Part shown: positions 53,909 to 62,271 of the stretch, piece by piece
Position numbering within the stretch: position 1 is the first letter of the stretch
Layout: each line of letters begins with the position of its first letter
Source: Cupriavidus sp. IDO
Lineage (GTDB): Bacteria; Pseudomonadota; Gammaproteobacteria; Burkholderiales; Burkholderiaceae
DNA: 64,000 nt
Assembly: GCF_000812465.1 (NCBI RefSeq)
Contig: NZ_JWMA01000005.1
Location: 36,697 to 100,696, forward strand
Direction: 5' to 3'
Notes under the pieces: model-generated
Told to the model about the DNA's origin: nothing
What the model saw: only the letters and a program-made list of their open reading frames with translations
Database searches by the model: none
Made by a program: the position numbers and the translations under genes

Positions 53909-54298
53909 ATGGAAATCCGTAATCTGTTGCCTGAAGACATCGAGGCAGCCAGACAGCTACTGATGGCCAATGGCTGGGAGAACCGGGTCGGCAACGCGGA
54001 ACGGTTCGCGCGGCTGGTGGCCAATTCCCAGCGCGTGGTCGTGGCGGTGGACAAGGGCGAGATCGTCGGCTTCGCCCGGGCGCTGTGCGACGACGTCTCC
54101 GACGGCTTCCTGTCGATGGTGGCAGTAGCCACCAGCCACCGGCGGCGCGGCATCGGCCGGGCGCTGGTGCGGCATATCATGGGCACCGATCCCGATATCA
54201 CCTGGGTACTGCGCGCCGCGCGCTCGTCGGAAGCGGCCTTCTTCGGGCAGCTCGGCTTCACGCCGTCGATGGTGGCGATGGAGCGCCGCCGGCCCTGA
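53909..54298 (+). CDS. GNAT-family acetyltransferase
   Basis: A 129-residue N-acetyltransferase. The acetyl-CoA loop is VATSHRRRGIGRALVRHI (about 73-90), preceded by GFLSMVAV and followed by SSEAAFFGQLGFTP. GGGGGGAG precedes the ATG. Substrate unknown. It diverges from amn and converges on the NADP-binding reductase gene. Confidence 0.9.
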   Translation: MEIRNLLPEDIEAARQLLMANGWENRVGNAERFARLVANSQRVVVAVDKGEIVGFARALCDDVSDGFLSMVAVATSHRRRGIGRALVRHIMGTDPDITWVLRAARSSEAAFFGQLGFTPSMVAMERRRP

Positions 54299-54305
54299 TC
54301 CGGCA

Positions 54306-55067
54306 CTACTGCCCGCTCATCTTCCTGCGAAATTCCTCGGCAGTGCCAATCTGCCGGAACAGCGGCCCGCCCGGCGCGAACTTGTCAGCGCTGGCCAGCG
54401 GCCCGACCACCACCGGTTCAAACCCCGCATCCCGCACCAGTTGCGCAGCGACCTGCAGCGCCGCCTGGTCGTCGCCGGCAATCGGCACGGCGATCAGACC
54501 GCCGGGCCGGTGATGCTCATTGGCAAAGTTCGTCGCGCCCATGAAATTGAACGCCCGCACCACGCGCGCGCCGCGCAGGTACTTCGCCGTGGTAATGCCA
54601 ATGCCGTTGCGCTGGGCTTCGTCGGCAATGGCGCCGTCTCGCTGGGCGATGGCGTTGGTGGCATCCAGCACGATCTTGCCTGACCACGCCCCGGCGTTTT
54701 CCTGGCTGAGTTGCGGCAGCGCGCCGTAAGGCGTGGCGAGGAACAGCACGTCGGCAAAGGCGATCGCCTCCGCCACCGTGCCCGAGCGCGCCAGCGGGCC
54801 GAGGCCTTCGACCAGCGGCTTGAGCGATTCCGGATGCCGTGACGAGAACAGGACCGGGTGCCCCGCCTTGACCCAGAGCCCGCCAACGGTCCCGCCGATG
54901 CGCCCGGAGCCAATCACGCCGATGCGCGCCGGCCCCGCGTTCCCGGCCGCGGCCGTTCGCTGCGCGCAGGCTGTCAGCGGCGGCAGGGCCAGCACCAGGA
55001 CAGTCAGTGCACACACTCCCAGCATGCCGCGACGGTCGGGATCGACGACATCTCCTGGCTCTTGCAT
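54306..55067 (-). CDS. NADP-binding (F420H2:NADP reductase-like) exported protein
   Basis: A 253-residue protein. A signal-like N-terminus (about 13-34) ends in LTAC, a possible lipobox. The rest is a Rossmann domain: IGVIGSGRIGGTVGGLWVKAGH (about 47-68) is the dinucleotide loop. The pattern KIVLDATNAI and RVVRAFNFMGATNFAN resembles the F420-dependent NADP reductase family, whose members outside archaea often have unknown roles. A NADP-binding protein outside the cytosol is unusual. The start at 55067 follows GGGGAG. Confidence 0.7.
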   Translation of the reverse strand: MQEPGDVVDPDRRGMLGVCALTVLVLALPPLTACAQRTAAAGNAGPARIGVIGSGRIGGTVGGLWVKAGHPVLFSSRHPESLKPLVEGLGPLARSGTVAEAIAFADVLFLATPYGALPQLSQENAGAWSGKIVLDATNAIAQRDGAIADEAQRNGIGITTAKYLRGARVVRAFNFMGATNFANEHHRPGGLIAVPIAGDDQAALQVAAQLVRDAGFEPVVVGPLASADKFAPGGPLFRQIGTAEEFRRKMSGQ

Positions 55068-55268
55068 ATGCGCTCCCCAAGGTTTGCTGCACGGCGCAAG
55101 GCCTCCCGCCGCACACGCCGCCCAAGAAACTCTAGGCGAAAAAATGACTAACCGGGCAATCGCACTTGGCGCCGCCAGCACGCTGCGCTAGATTTAGGTA
55201 GCATTTGCGCCACTTCAAGAAGTCTCCATCACTGCCGCCCGCGCGATGCGGCGCGAGAAGGGAACCCC

Positions 55269-57590
55269 ATGGCCCAGGCCCGACGCCGCACCCGCCCGTC
55301 CCGGCATGCGCCGGGGATGGTCGCGGTTGCGCTGGCGGCGGCAATGCCTGCCGCAGCGCAGCAGGCGGGCCAGCCTGACGCGGGCGGCCCGGCCGACCAG
55401 GTCCGCAACCTGCAGGAGGTTACCGTCGTGGCCCCCACGCCATTGCCCGGCTTCACCGTCGAGCGTCAGGCTTTTCCCGCCAACGTCCAGACTGCCACCG
55501 ACGGCGACCTCGAACGCGCCAAGCCTGCCAGCTTCGCGTCCTTCCTGGTGGAGAACATGAACGGGATCGTGGTCAACGACGCGCAGGGCAATCCGTTCGC
55601 GCAGGACATCCTTTATCGCGGCTACCGGCTCTCGCCCACCCTGGGTTCTGCGCAAGGACTGTCGCTGTACCTGGACGGCGTGCGCCAGAACGCGGCGCTG
55701 GGCGATATCGTCAACTGGGCCGGCATTCCGGAGGCCGCGATCAGCACGGTAACGCTGGTGCCGGGCAGCAACCCGCTCTATGGGCTCAACACGCTGGGCG
55801 GCGCACTGGCGCTGGTGACCAAGTCCGGCGAGACGCACCAGGGGGTGGAGACGGACCTCAGCATTGGCAGCTATGGCCGCGCGCGGCTCGATGTCAGCGC
55901 GGGCAAGTCCCTGGGCGATGGCTGGCACGCCTACTTCGCCGGCACCGGCTGGCGCGAGGATGGCTGGCGCGACCGCTCCGACAGCGATCTCGGCAATCTC
56001 TTCTTCAAGCTGGGCCGCTCGACCAGCGCCACCCAATGGAGCCTCAGCCTGCTCGGCAGCAACAGCCGGCTGTCGGGCAACGGGCTGACACCCGACAGCA
56101 TCTACGGCCCCGACCGCCACGCCTTCTATACGGCACCGGATGTCACACGCGTGAAATCGCTCCAGCTGACGCTCAACGGCGCACACCAGTTCAATGCACA
56201 GGACCAGCTGCAACTCACCGCCTACGTGCGCAGCACGCGCTCGCGGGCCAACAGCGGCGATATCCACGACGACTACCTCGACACCCTGCTCGGCTGCCAG
56301 GGCGCCGCCGGCACCGCAGGCTGCGAAGCGGACGAAGCGCCGGCCAGTGCCGTACTCAATTCTTCCGCGGTGCGCGAGACCAGCTACGGCGTGTCGGCGC
56401 AGTGGTCGCATGATGGCGAGACGCACCGCTTCGCGCTGGGTGCGGCGCTGGACCTGAACCAGTCGCGCTACACGCAGACTACGCAGCTGGCCAGCTTCGA
56501 CGCTGCGCGCACCGCGCAGGGCGATCCCGGCGTGCCGGTGGTCACAACCGCTTCGCTGGACGGCCACGACAGCACCGTCGGGCTGTATGCCACCGACACC
56601 ATCCGCCTGCTTCCTCACAGCTTCCTGACGCTGGCGGCCCGCTGGAACGACGGACGCCGGCATACGGTGCTGGGCGCGCCTTCGCAGTCGGACGAACGCT
56701 TCAGCTTCTCGCGGATCAATCCGTCGGCGGGGATAGCGCACCAGTTGTCTGACCGCCTGACGATCTTCGGCTCGGCATCGCAGGGCACGCGCATGCCGAC
56801 CGCGATCGAGCTGGGTTGCGCGGACCCGGCCAACGCGTGCCAGCTCCCGACCGGCCTGCAGGCCGATCCTTTCCTGCGCCAGGTGGTCACGCGCACGCTG
56901 GAGCTGGGCGGACGCTGGCAGCCGGCCGACACCACGGAACTGACCCTGGCGCTGTACCGCAGCAACAACACCGACGACATCATCTTCCAGCGCTCGCCGT
57001 TCAGCCCGCTCGGGTTTTTCTCGAATTTCCCGAAGACGCGCAACCAGGGCCTGGAACTCGGCTTGCGCCAGCGGCTGGGCCGGCTGATGCTGCGCGCGGG
57101 CTACAGCTATACGCAAGCGACCTATCAGGCGGACGGCCAGTTGCAAGCGCCGTTCGCCGCGCCGGTTGCGGTGCATCCGGGCACGCGCATGGCAGGGATC
57201 CCGCTGCACAGCTTCAAGCTGGCGGCCGACTGGCGCGCGACTGCCACCGTCAGCGTGGGCGGCGACGTGATCGTGTCGTCGTCGCGCCCGGTGGCGGGCA
57301 ATGAGGACGGCGCGCTTAACGCGCAAGACTCGGGCCTCGCCCGCACCGCCGGCTACCTGCTGCTGAACCTGCGCGCGAGCTGGCAGTTCTCGCCGCGCTG
57401 GCAACTCTATGGGCGCATCGACAATCTGTTCGATCGCCGCTACGAGACCTACGGCCAGGCGGGTTTCAACCTGTTCCCAGGTGGCACGCTGCTGCAACCA
57501 GGCGCGGTCGTACCCGTCGAGCGCTTTGTCGCGCCGGGCGCGCCCCGGCTGTTCCTGGTCGGCGTGCGCTATGAATGGGACGGACGCTGA
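55269..57590 (+). CDS. TonB-dependent outer membrane receptor (PqqU-like candidate)
   Basis: A 773-residue receptor. A signal peptide (about 1-30, AAAMPAAAQ) is followed by a likely TonB box (EVTVVAP near 50), a plug domain (about 65-190; ILYRGYRLSPTLGSAQGLSLYLDGVRQN and GSNPLYGLNTLGGALALVTKSG in parts) and a 22-strand barrel. It is directly followed by a YncE-like propeller and stands 4.5 kb upstream of a PQQ-dependent dehydrogenase. In E. coli the TonB receptor YncD (PqqU) next to yncE imports PQQ, so PQQ or a lanthanide chelate is a reasonable ligand here. The family also handles siderophores; no Fur box is seen upstream. Confidence 0.85.
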   Translation: MAQARRRTRPSRHAPGMVAVALAAAMPAAAQQAGQPDAGGPADQVRNLQEVTVVAPTPLPGFTVERQAFPANVQTATDGDLERAKPASFASFLVENMNGIVVNDAQGNPFAQDILYRGYRLSPTLGSAQGLSLYLDGVRQNAALGDIVNWAGIPEAAISTVTLVPGSNPLYGLNTLGGALALVTKSGETHQGVETDLSIGSYGRARLDVSAGKSLGDGWHAYFAGTGWREDGWRDRSDSDLGNLFFKLGRSTSATQWSLSLLGSNSRLSGNGLTPDSIYGPDRHAFYTAPDVTRVKSLQLTLNGAHQFNAQDQLQLTAYVRSTRSRANSGDIHDDYLDTLLGCQGAAGTAGCEADEAPASAVLNSSAVRETSYGVSAQWSHDGETHRFALGAALDLNQSRYTQTTQLASFDAARTAQGDPGVPVVTTASLDGHDSTVGLYATDTIRLLPHSFLTLAARWNDGRRHTVLGAPSQSDERFSFSRINPSAGIAHQLSDRLTIFGSASQGTRMPTAIELGCADPANACQLPTGLQADPFLRQVVTRTLELGGRWQPADTTELTLALYRSNNTDDIIFQRSPFSPLGFFSNFPKTRNQGLELGLRQRLGRLMLRAGYSYTQATYQADGQLQAPFAAPVAVHPGTRMAGIPLHSFKLAADWRATATVSVGGDVIVSSSRPVAGNEDGALNAQDSGLARTAGYLLLNLRASWQFSPRWQLYGRIDNLFDRRYETYGQAGFNLFPGGTLLQPGAVVPVERFVAPGAPRLFLVGVRYEWDGR

Positions 57591-57626
57591 GCGGCCAACC
57601 ATGAATTCGAGCAACGAGGAGACACC

Positions 57627-58700
57627 ATGATTTCGCATTTTCCCCGCCTTCCCCGCCGTCCGCGGCATCTGCTGGCCGCCGCAGTGCTGGCACTGGCGTG
57701 CCCGGCCGCAGCCAATGCGGCGCAGGCCTACGTATCGACCGAAGGCGGCGGCATTGCCGTGATCGACCTGGACCGCCTCGAAGTCATGGCCAGCCTCCCG
57801 GCCGGTGGCAAGGGGCCGCGCGGACTGGGCGTGACCGCGGATGGCAAATACCTGCTGGCGGCCAACAAGGACACCGGCGACCTGGCCGTGATCGACATCG
57901 CGTCAGGCCAGCTGGTGCGGCGCGTGCCGATCGGACAGAACCCCGAGTTCGTGCGCGTGTCCGGCAGCCAGGCCTTCGTCACCTACGAACCCGGCGAGCG
58001 CTCTGGCCCGCCCGGCGCCGCGCCACCGCCCACAGCGAAAGGCAAAGGGGATGACGACAAACCCCTGCCGGCGGAAATCGCCGTGGTCGACCTGAAAGAC
58101 TGGCGCGTCAGCCGCACCATCCGCAGCGGGCTGGAAACCGAAGGCATCGAGTTCTCCCGCGATGGCCGGCTGATGCTGGTCACCAACGAAGGCGACGATA
58201 CGGTCACCGTCTACGACAAAGCCAGCGGCAGGCAGGTGAAGGTGCTGCCGATGCCCGCCGGCTCGCGTCCGCGCGGGATCAAGGCGAGCCCGGACGGCAG
58301 CCGCTACGTGGTGACGCTGGAATCGGCCAACGCGTTCGCCGTACTAGATGCCACGGACTTCCGCATGCTGCGCACCGTGCCGACGCGCACCGGGCCCTAC
58401 GGCGTGGCGTTCGACCACGCCGGTGCGCGGCTCTTTGTCGCCGCATCGCGCGCCGACACGCTGCAGGTGTTCGACGCGCAGACCTTCGCGTCGCTGGCCG
58501 ACATCGCGGTAGGCAAGCGCTGCTGGCATTTCAGCTTCACGCCGGACGACGCGCGGCTGCTGGTGGCCTGCGGGCGCTCCAATGCCGTGTATGTATTCGA
58601 CGCGCGCACCTACCAGCCAGTGCGGCAGCTCGATGGCCTGCCGCTGAGCTGGGGCATCGTGACGTACCCGAGAAGCGTGGGTTCGATCGATTCGCCCTGA
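57627..58700 (+). CDS. YncE-like periplasmic beta-propeller protein
   Basis: A 357-residue exported protein. Signal peptide 1-32 (CPAAANA | AQAYVST). About seven repeats of the pattern xVIDLxxxxVxxxxPxGxxPxGxxxSPDGxxLxVxxx (for example LAVIDIASGQLVRRVPIGQNPE, VTVYDKASGRQVKVLPMPAG) form a propeller. This matches propellers associated with PQQ-dependent catabolism and E. coli YncE. It starts 36 bp after the TonB receptor, so the two are an operon. It could carry ligand in the periplasm for the receptor; unproven. Confidence 0.88.
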   Translation: MISHFPRLPRRPRHLLAAAVLALACPAAANAAQAYVSTEGGGIAVIDLDRLEVMASLPAGGKGPRGLGVTADGKYLLAANKDTGDLAVIDIASGQLVRRVPIGQNPEFVRVSGSQAFVTYEPGERSGPPGAAPPPTAKGKGDDDKPLPAEIAVVDLKDWRVSRTIRSGLETEGIEFSRDGRLMLVTNEGDDTVTVYDKASGRQVKVLPMPAGSRPRGIKASPDGSRYVVTLESANAFAVLDATDFRMLRTVPTRTGPYGVAFDHAGARLFVAASRADTLQVFDAQTFASLADIAVGKRCWHFSFTPDDARLLVACGRSNAVYVFDARTYQPVRQLDGLPLSWGIVTYPRSVGSIDSP

Positions 58701-58711
58701 GCGGAGCGCCG

Positions 58712-59392
58712 CTACTTCGCCGGCGCCGCTGCGGCCTGGCTGCCCGCCAGGGTAGCCACCACGTTCTTCGCGCCCGCGTGCTCGGCAATCTCGCGCGCGC
58801 TCAGGCCTCGGTCATCGCGCATCGAGGCATCGGCGCCGCGCGCGAGCAGCAACTGCACGACTTCGCTCTTGTCGTAGCCGGCCGCCCACATCAGCGCCGT
58901 CAGGCCATGCGCGTAGCGTGCATTGATATCGACACCTGCATCGAGCAGCTGCTTTACCACCGCCGTGCGGCCCTCTCCCGCTGCGTAGATCATGGCGGTC
59001 TTGCTGACGCGGTCAGTAGCGTTCAGTTCGGCATGGCGCGCCAGCAGCATCGCGGTGATTTCCTGGTAGCCGCCGAAGGCGGCCGCCATCAGCGGCGTGA
59101 CGCCCTGCAGGTTTTGCTGGCTGACATTGGCACCGTGCTCGACCAGCGCGCGGGCCATGCCGGTCAGGCCGCGCTTGGATGCGCTCAGCAACGGCGTATC
59201 GCCGATGCGGTTGCGCGAGTCCACGGCGGCGCCCTGCTCCAGTGCGCCGCGTACGCCGGCTTCGTCCCCGGCGCGCGCCGAGGCAAGGAGCCGCGCGTTC
59301 ACGCTGATGTCGTCTTCGGCAAGTGCCAGGCCTGCGAGCAGGCCGAGCGCGCTCAGGCACGCCACTGAAATCCTCTGCAGATCGCGGTTCAT
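58712..59392 (-). CDS. Exported ankyrin-repeat protein
   Basis: A 226-residue protein with a signal peptide (about 1-25, LLAGLALA | EDDISV) and about five ankyrin repeats (for example [51 protein letters not shown]). Exported ankyrin proteins often interact with periplasmic enzymes. It diverges from the dehydrogenase gene and converges on the propeller gene. GGAGGGAG precedes its ATG. Confidence 0.88.
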   Translation of the reverse strand: MNRDLQRISVACLSALGLLAGLALAEDDISVNARLLASARAGDEAGVRGALEQGAAVDSRNRIGDTPLLSASKRGLTGMARALVEHGANVSQQNLQGVTPLMAAAFGGYQEITAMLLARHAELNATDRVSKTAMIYAAGEGRTAVVKQLLDAGVDINARYAHGLTALMWAAGYDKSEVVQLLLARGADASMRDDRGLSAREIAEHAGAKNVVATLAGSQAAAAPAK

Positions 59393-59745
59393 TTCCGGCT
59401 CCCTCCGATGCCAACCAGCGCGGCGCGTTGCGCAAGACGGGTACTGCAATGCAAGGTCGTTCCCGGCCTCATGCACTGGCCCGCCCGCTTAGTCTGGTGC
59501 GTGCGAAGCACAAATTCAAGCCGCCATTTCATGCTGCAATGCACCGATTCGCCATTGTCTTCGGATCGCGCAAAGCGCGCATCGTGTGCCGGTTGTTTTG
59601 CTTCGGTTCTTGCCTATACTGCACTTCACCTCGGGCCACTTCGACGCGCGGCAGGGCCTGCTTTGCGTCGCAACGATGCGCGCCGGCTTGCGCGTTTCGC
59701 ACACCCAAGCGGCCAGGTCGACAAGAATCGAATAAGGAGCGTCCC
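59393..59745. other. Divergent promoter region of the ankyrin and dehydrogenase genes
   Basis: 353 bp with a sigma70-like promoter for the dehydrogenase (59593-59620) and a long leader of about 120 bases. No gene is supported. Confidence 0.5.
59593..59620 (+). promoter_or_regulatory. Likely promoter of the PQQ dehydrogenase
   Basis: TTGTTT (59593-59598), 16-bp spacer, TATACT (59615-59620). Confidence 0.5.
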
Positions 59746-61476
59746 ATGCTCTCACTCCCTCGCCTCTCCCGGCATGCCGTCCCCCTGCTGTTCCTTGCCT
59801 TCACTGCTTCCGCCGCGCTCGGCGCCGAGGAAATCCAGGGCGGTGCGACCACGCCCGGCGCGCCGATGTCCAGTGCACTGCGCCCGGTCACGCAGGCGCA
59901 GCTCGATGCTGCGGGCTCCAACGGCAACGACTGGCTGCACTCCAACGGCTCGTACGTGCAGACGCGCTATTACCCGGCCGCGCAAATCAACACCAAGAAC
60001 GTTGCGAAGCTGCGGCCCGCCTTCATATTCCAGACGGCCGTGATGGAGTCCATGGAGACTGCGCCGATCGTGGTCAATGGCGTGATGTTCCTGACCACCT
60101 CCTACAACCACGTCTATGCGATCGACGCCGTGACGGGCAAGGAGTTCTGGCACTACAAGCACAAGATGGGGCCAATCACCACGTTCTGCTGCGGCCCCAA
60201 CAACCGAGGCGTGGCCATCAGCGGCGACCGTCTCTACATGGGCACGCTCGACGCCAAGCTGGTCGCGCTCGATGCAAAGACCGGCAAGCTGCTGTGGGAA
60301 ACGCAGATCGCCGATCCTGAACTCGGCTACTCCGAGACCATGGCGCCGGTTGTCATCGACGACAAGATCCTGATCGGCACCAATGGCGGCGAGTACGGCA
60401 TCCGCGGCTTCGTCAAGGCGTTCAGCGCCAGCGACGGCAAGCTGCTCTGGACCTTCTATACCATCCCCGAGAAGGGACATGAAGGTGTGTGGGCCACCAA
60501 GGACGCCACCGGTCGCGACATGAAGCGCGACATCGCCGCAGAGAAGAAGATGCTGGCCGACAAGGGCGGCGACTTCTACAAGAAGCTGGGCGGCGGCGTG
60601 TGGATGGCCCCGGCTGTCGACCGCGCCAACAAGCTGGTGATCTTCGTGGTCGGCAATCCATCGCCGGACCTGTACGGCGCGATCCGCCCGGGAGACAACC
60701 TGTACACCGACTCACTGGTAGCGATCGACCTGAACACCGGCGCCTACAAGTGGCATTCGCAATATATCGCCCATGATGTCTGGGACCTGGACGCGGTCAG
60801 TCCGCCGATCCTGGTCGATGTGCGCGATGAAAAAGGCCAGATGATCCCGGGCGTCATCCACGGCGGCAAGACCGGGCACGTCTATGTGCACGACCGCCGC
60901 GACGGCCGCCTGATCCGCTATTCGCAGGCGATGATCCCGCAGGAAAACATGTGGACCCTGCCCACGCCGCAGGGCGCGCGCATGCTGCCGGGCGCCAATG
61001 GCGGCGTGGAGTGGTCGCCGATGGCATTCAACCCCAAGATGCGGCTCGCCTATGCCGCCAACCTGCATCAGCCGATGACCTACCAGGTGGAAGATGTCCC
61101 CTATCCGGGCGGCAAGCTGTGGCTGGGCGGCGCGTTCAAGACCATCCCGAGCGAGCAGCAGTGGGGCAAGCTCTCGGCGGTCAACATCGATAGCGGCAAG
61201 GTGGCGTGGGACTACAAGACCGAGCAGCCGCTTATCGGCGGCGTGCTGGCCACGGCCGGCGGACTTGTGTTCACCGGTGAAGGCAATGGCCTGTTCAAGG
61301 CGTTCGACGCCGCCAACGGCAAGATGCTGTGGCAGTTCCAGTGCGGCGCCGGCGTGAATTCGCCGCCGGTGTCCTATACGGTCGGCGGCAAGCAGTACAT
61401 TGCCGTCGCAGCCGGCGGAAATACGCAGCTGGACTTCAAGCGCGGCAACAGCATCTTCGTCTTCGCCGTGCAGTAA
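59746..61476 (+). CDS. PQQ-dependent alcohol dehydrogenase with Asp-x-Asp metal pattern
   Basis: A 576-residue periplasmic quinoprotein that oxidises alcohols and passes electrons to cytochrome c. Signal peptide 1-26 (SAALG | AEEIQGG). Eight W-like propeller motifs run through it; the vicinal disulfide Cys148-Cys149 ([11 protein letters not shown]) is the PQQ-stacking element. The catalytic base is Asp347 in [10 protein letters not shown], followed two residues later by Asp349. Calcium enzymes have Ala/Ser/Thr at that second place, while lanthanide-dependent ones have Asp. There is no fused cytochrome domain, and the next gene encodes a diheme cytochrome. AAGGAGC precedes the ATG. Confidence 0.9.
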   Translation: MLSLPRLSRHAVPLLFLAFTASAALGAEEIQGGATTPGAPMSSALRPVTQAQLDAAGSNGNDWLHSNGSYVQTRYYPAAQINTKNVAKLRPAFIFQTAVMESMETAPIVVNGVMFLTTSYNHVYAIDAVTGKEFWHYKHKMGPITTFCCGPNNRGVAISGDRLYMGTLDAKLVALDAKTGKLLWETQIADPELGYSETMAPVVIDDKILIGTNGGEYGIRGFVKAFSASDGKLLWTFYTIPEKGHEGVWATKDATGRDMKRDIAAEKKMLADKGGDFYKKLGGGVWMAPAVDRANKLVIFVVGNPSPDLYGAIRPGDNLYTDSLVAIDLNTGAYKWHSQYIAHDVWDLDAVSPPILVDVRDEKGQMIPGVIHGGKTGHVYVHDRRDGRLIRYSQAMIPQENMWTLPTPQGARMLPGANGGVEWSPMAFNPKMRLAYAANLHQPMTYQVEDVPYPGGKLWLGGAFKTIPSEQQWGKLSAVNIDSGKVAWDYKTEQPLIGGVLATAGGLVFTGEGNGLFKAFDAANGKMLWQFQCGAGVNSPPVSYTVGGKQYIAVAAGGNTQLDFKRGNSIFVFAVQ

Positions 61477-61496
61477 GGCCGTCCCAAACCAATCCG

Positions 61497-62126
61497 ATGA
61501 CGGCAGCCGCCTCAACCCGTCCGCGCCGCAACATTGCGGCGCGGCGCTCAGTCGTGGCGTTCGCAGTGCCTGTCTTGCTGGCGCTGTTGGCAGCGAGCGC
61601 TGACGCCCGCGCCGACGCTGCTGCCGGGCAGGCCAAGGCCCAGGTATGCGTGGCGTGTCACGGTCCGCAGGGCAATTCGACCAATCCTGCCTATCCGCAA
61701 CTGGCGGGGCAGACCGCCCGCTATCTCTACCTGCAGCTGCGTGATTTCAAGGAAGGACGGCGCAGCCACCCTGCCATATCGCCGGCGGCTGCGCCGTTGT
61801 CCAAAGAGGACATGCTGGACCTGTCCGATTACTTTTCCGCGCAGAAGCCGATGGCCTCGACCTACAAGGTCGATTCAGCGCGCGTCGCAGCAGGGCGCAG
61901 CAAGGCCGAGGAAGTGCTTTGCACGATGTGCCACCTTGGCGGATTCTCCGGGCAGAACGAAATCCCGCGGGTGGCCGGGCAGCACTATGCGTATATCGTC
62001 AACCAACTGGAAGATTTCCGGGCCAGACGGCGCACGAACGATGCGGGGAATATGACGAGCGTGTCGCGCAACCTGAGCGACGACGATATCAGGAACCTGG
62101 CCAGCTACATCACCAACCTGAACTGA
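61497..62126 (+). CDS. Diheme cytochrome c (c4-like)
   Basis: A 209-residue exported protein with two heme sites, CVACH and CTMCH, each followed by a c4-type helix and axial Met region. Signal peptide in the first 40 residues (LLALLAASADARA). It starts 20 bp after the PQQ dehydrogenase, so it is the natural electron acceptor for it. Three hairpins follow the stop codon. Confidence 0.92.
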   Translation: MTAAASTRPRRNIAARRSVVAFAVPVLLALLAASADARADAAAGQAKAQVCVACHGPQGNSTNPAYPQLAGQTARYLYLQLRDFKEGRRSHPAISPAAAPLSKEDMLDLSDYFSAQKPMASTYKVDSARVAAGRSKAEEVLCTMCHLGGFSGQNEIPRVAGQHYAYIVNQLEDFRARRRTNDAGNMTSVSRNLSDDDIRNLASYITNLN

Positions 62127-62162
62127 CGGCCTGCCGAATCCTGGGCGCGCCGCAAACGGAAA

Positions 62163-62264
62163 CTGGCCGCGTGTTGCGGCCAGTCAGCTTTCCACCAGGC
62201 CTGGAACCCCGTTCATGGTGAAATGGGTTCCAGGCCGTCTGGTCATCCCCGCAAGAGCGGGGAT
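62163..62264. terminator. Three tandem hairpins after the cytochrome gene
   Basis: Stem CTGGCCGC/GCGGCCAG (62163-62183), a long stem built from GCCTGGAACCC and GGGTTCCAGGC with outer ACCAG/CTGGT (62194-62243), and ATCCCCGC-AAGA-GCGGGGAT (62245-62264). They separate the convergent cytochrome and GLUG genes. None has a good T-run. Confidence 0.7.
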
Positions 62265-62271
62265 CCCGTCG

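Noticed and set aside
55215..57668. 817-codon minus-strand open frame
   Set aside because: Antisense to the TonB receptor; Arg/Gln/Ala-rich without recognisable domains.
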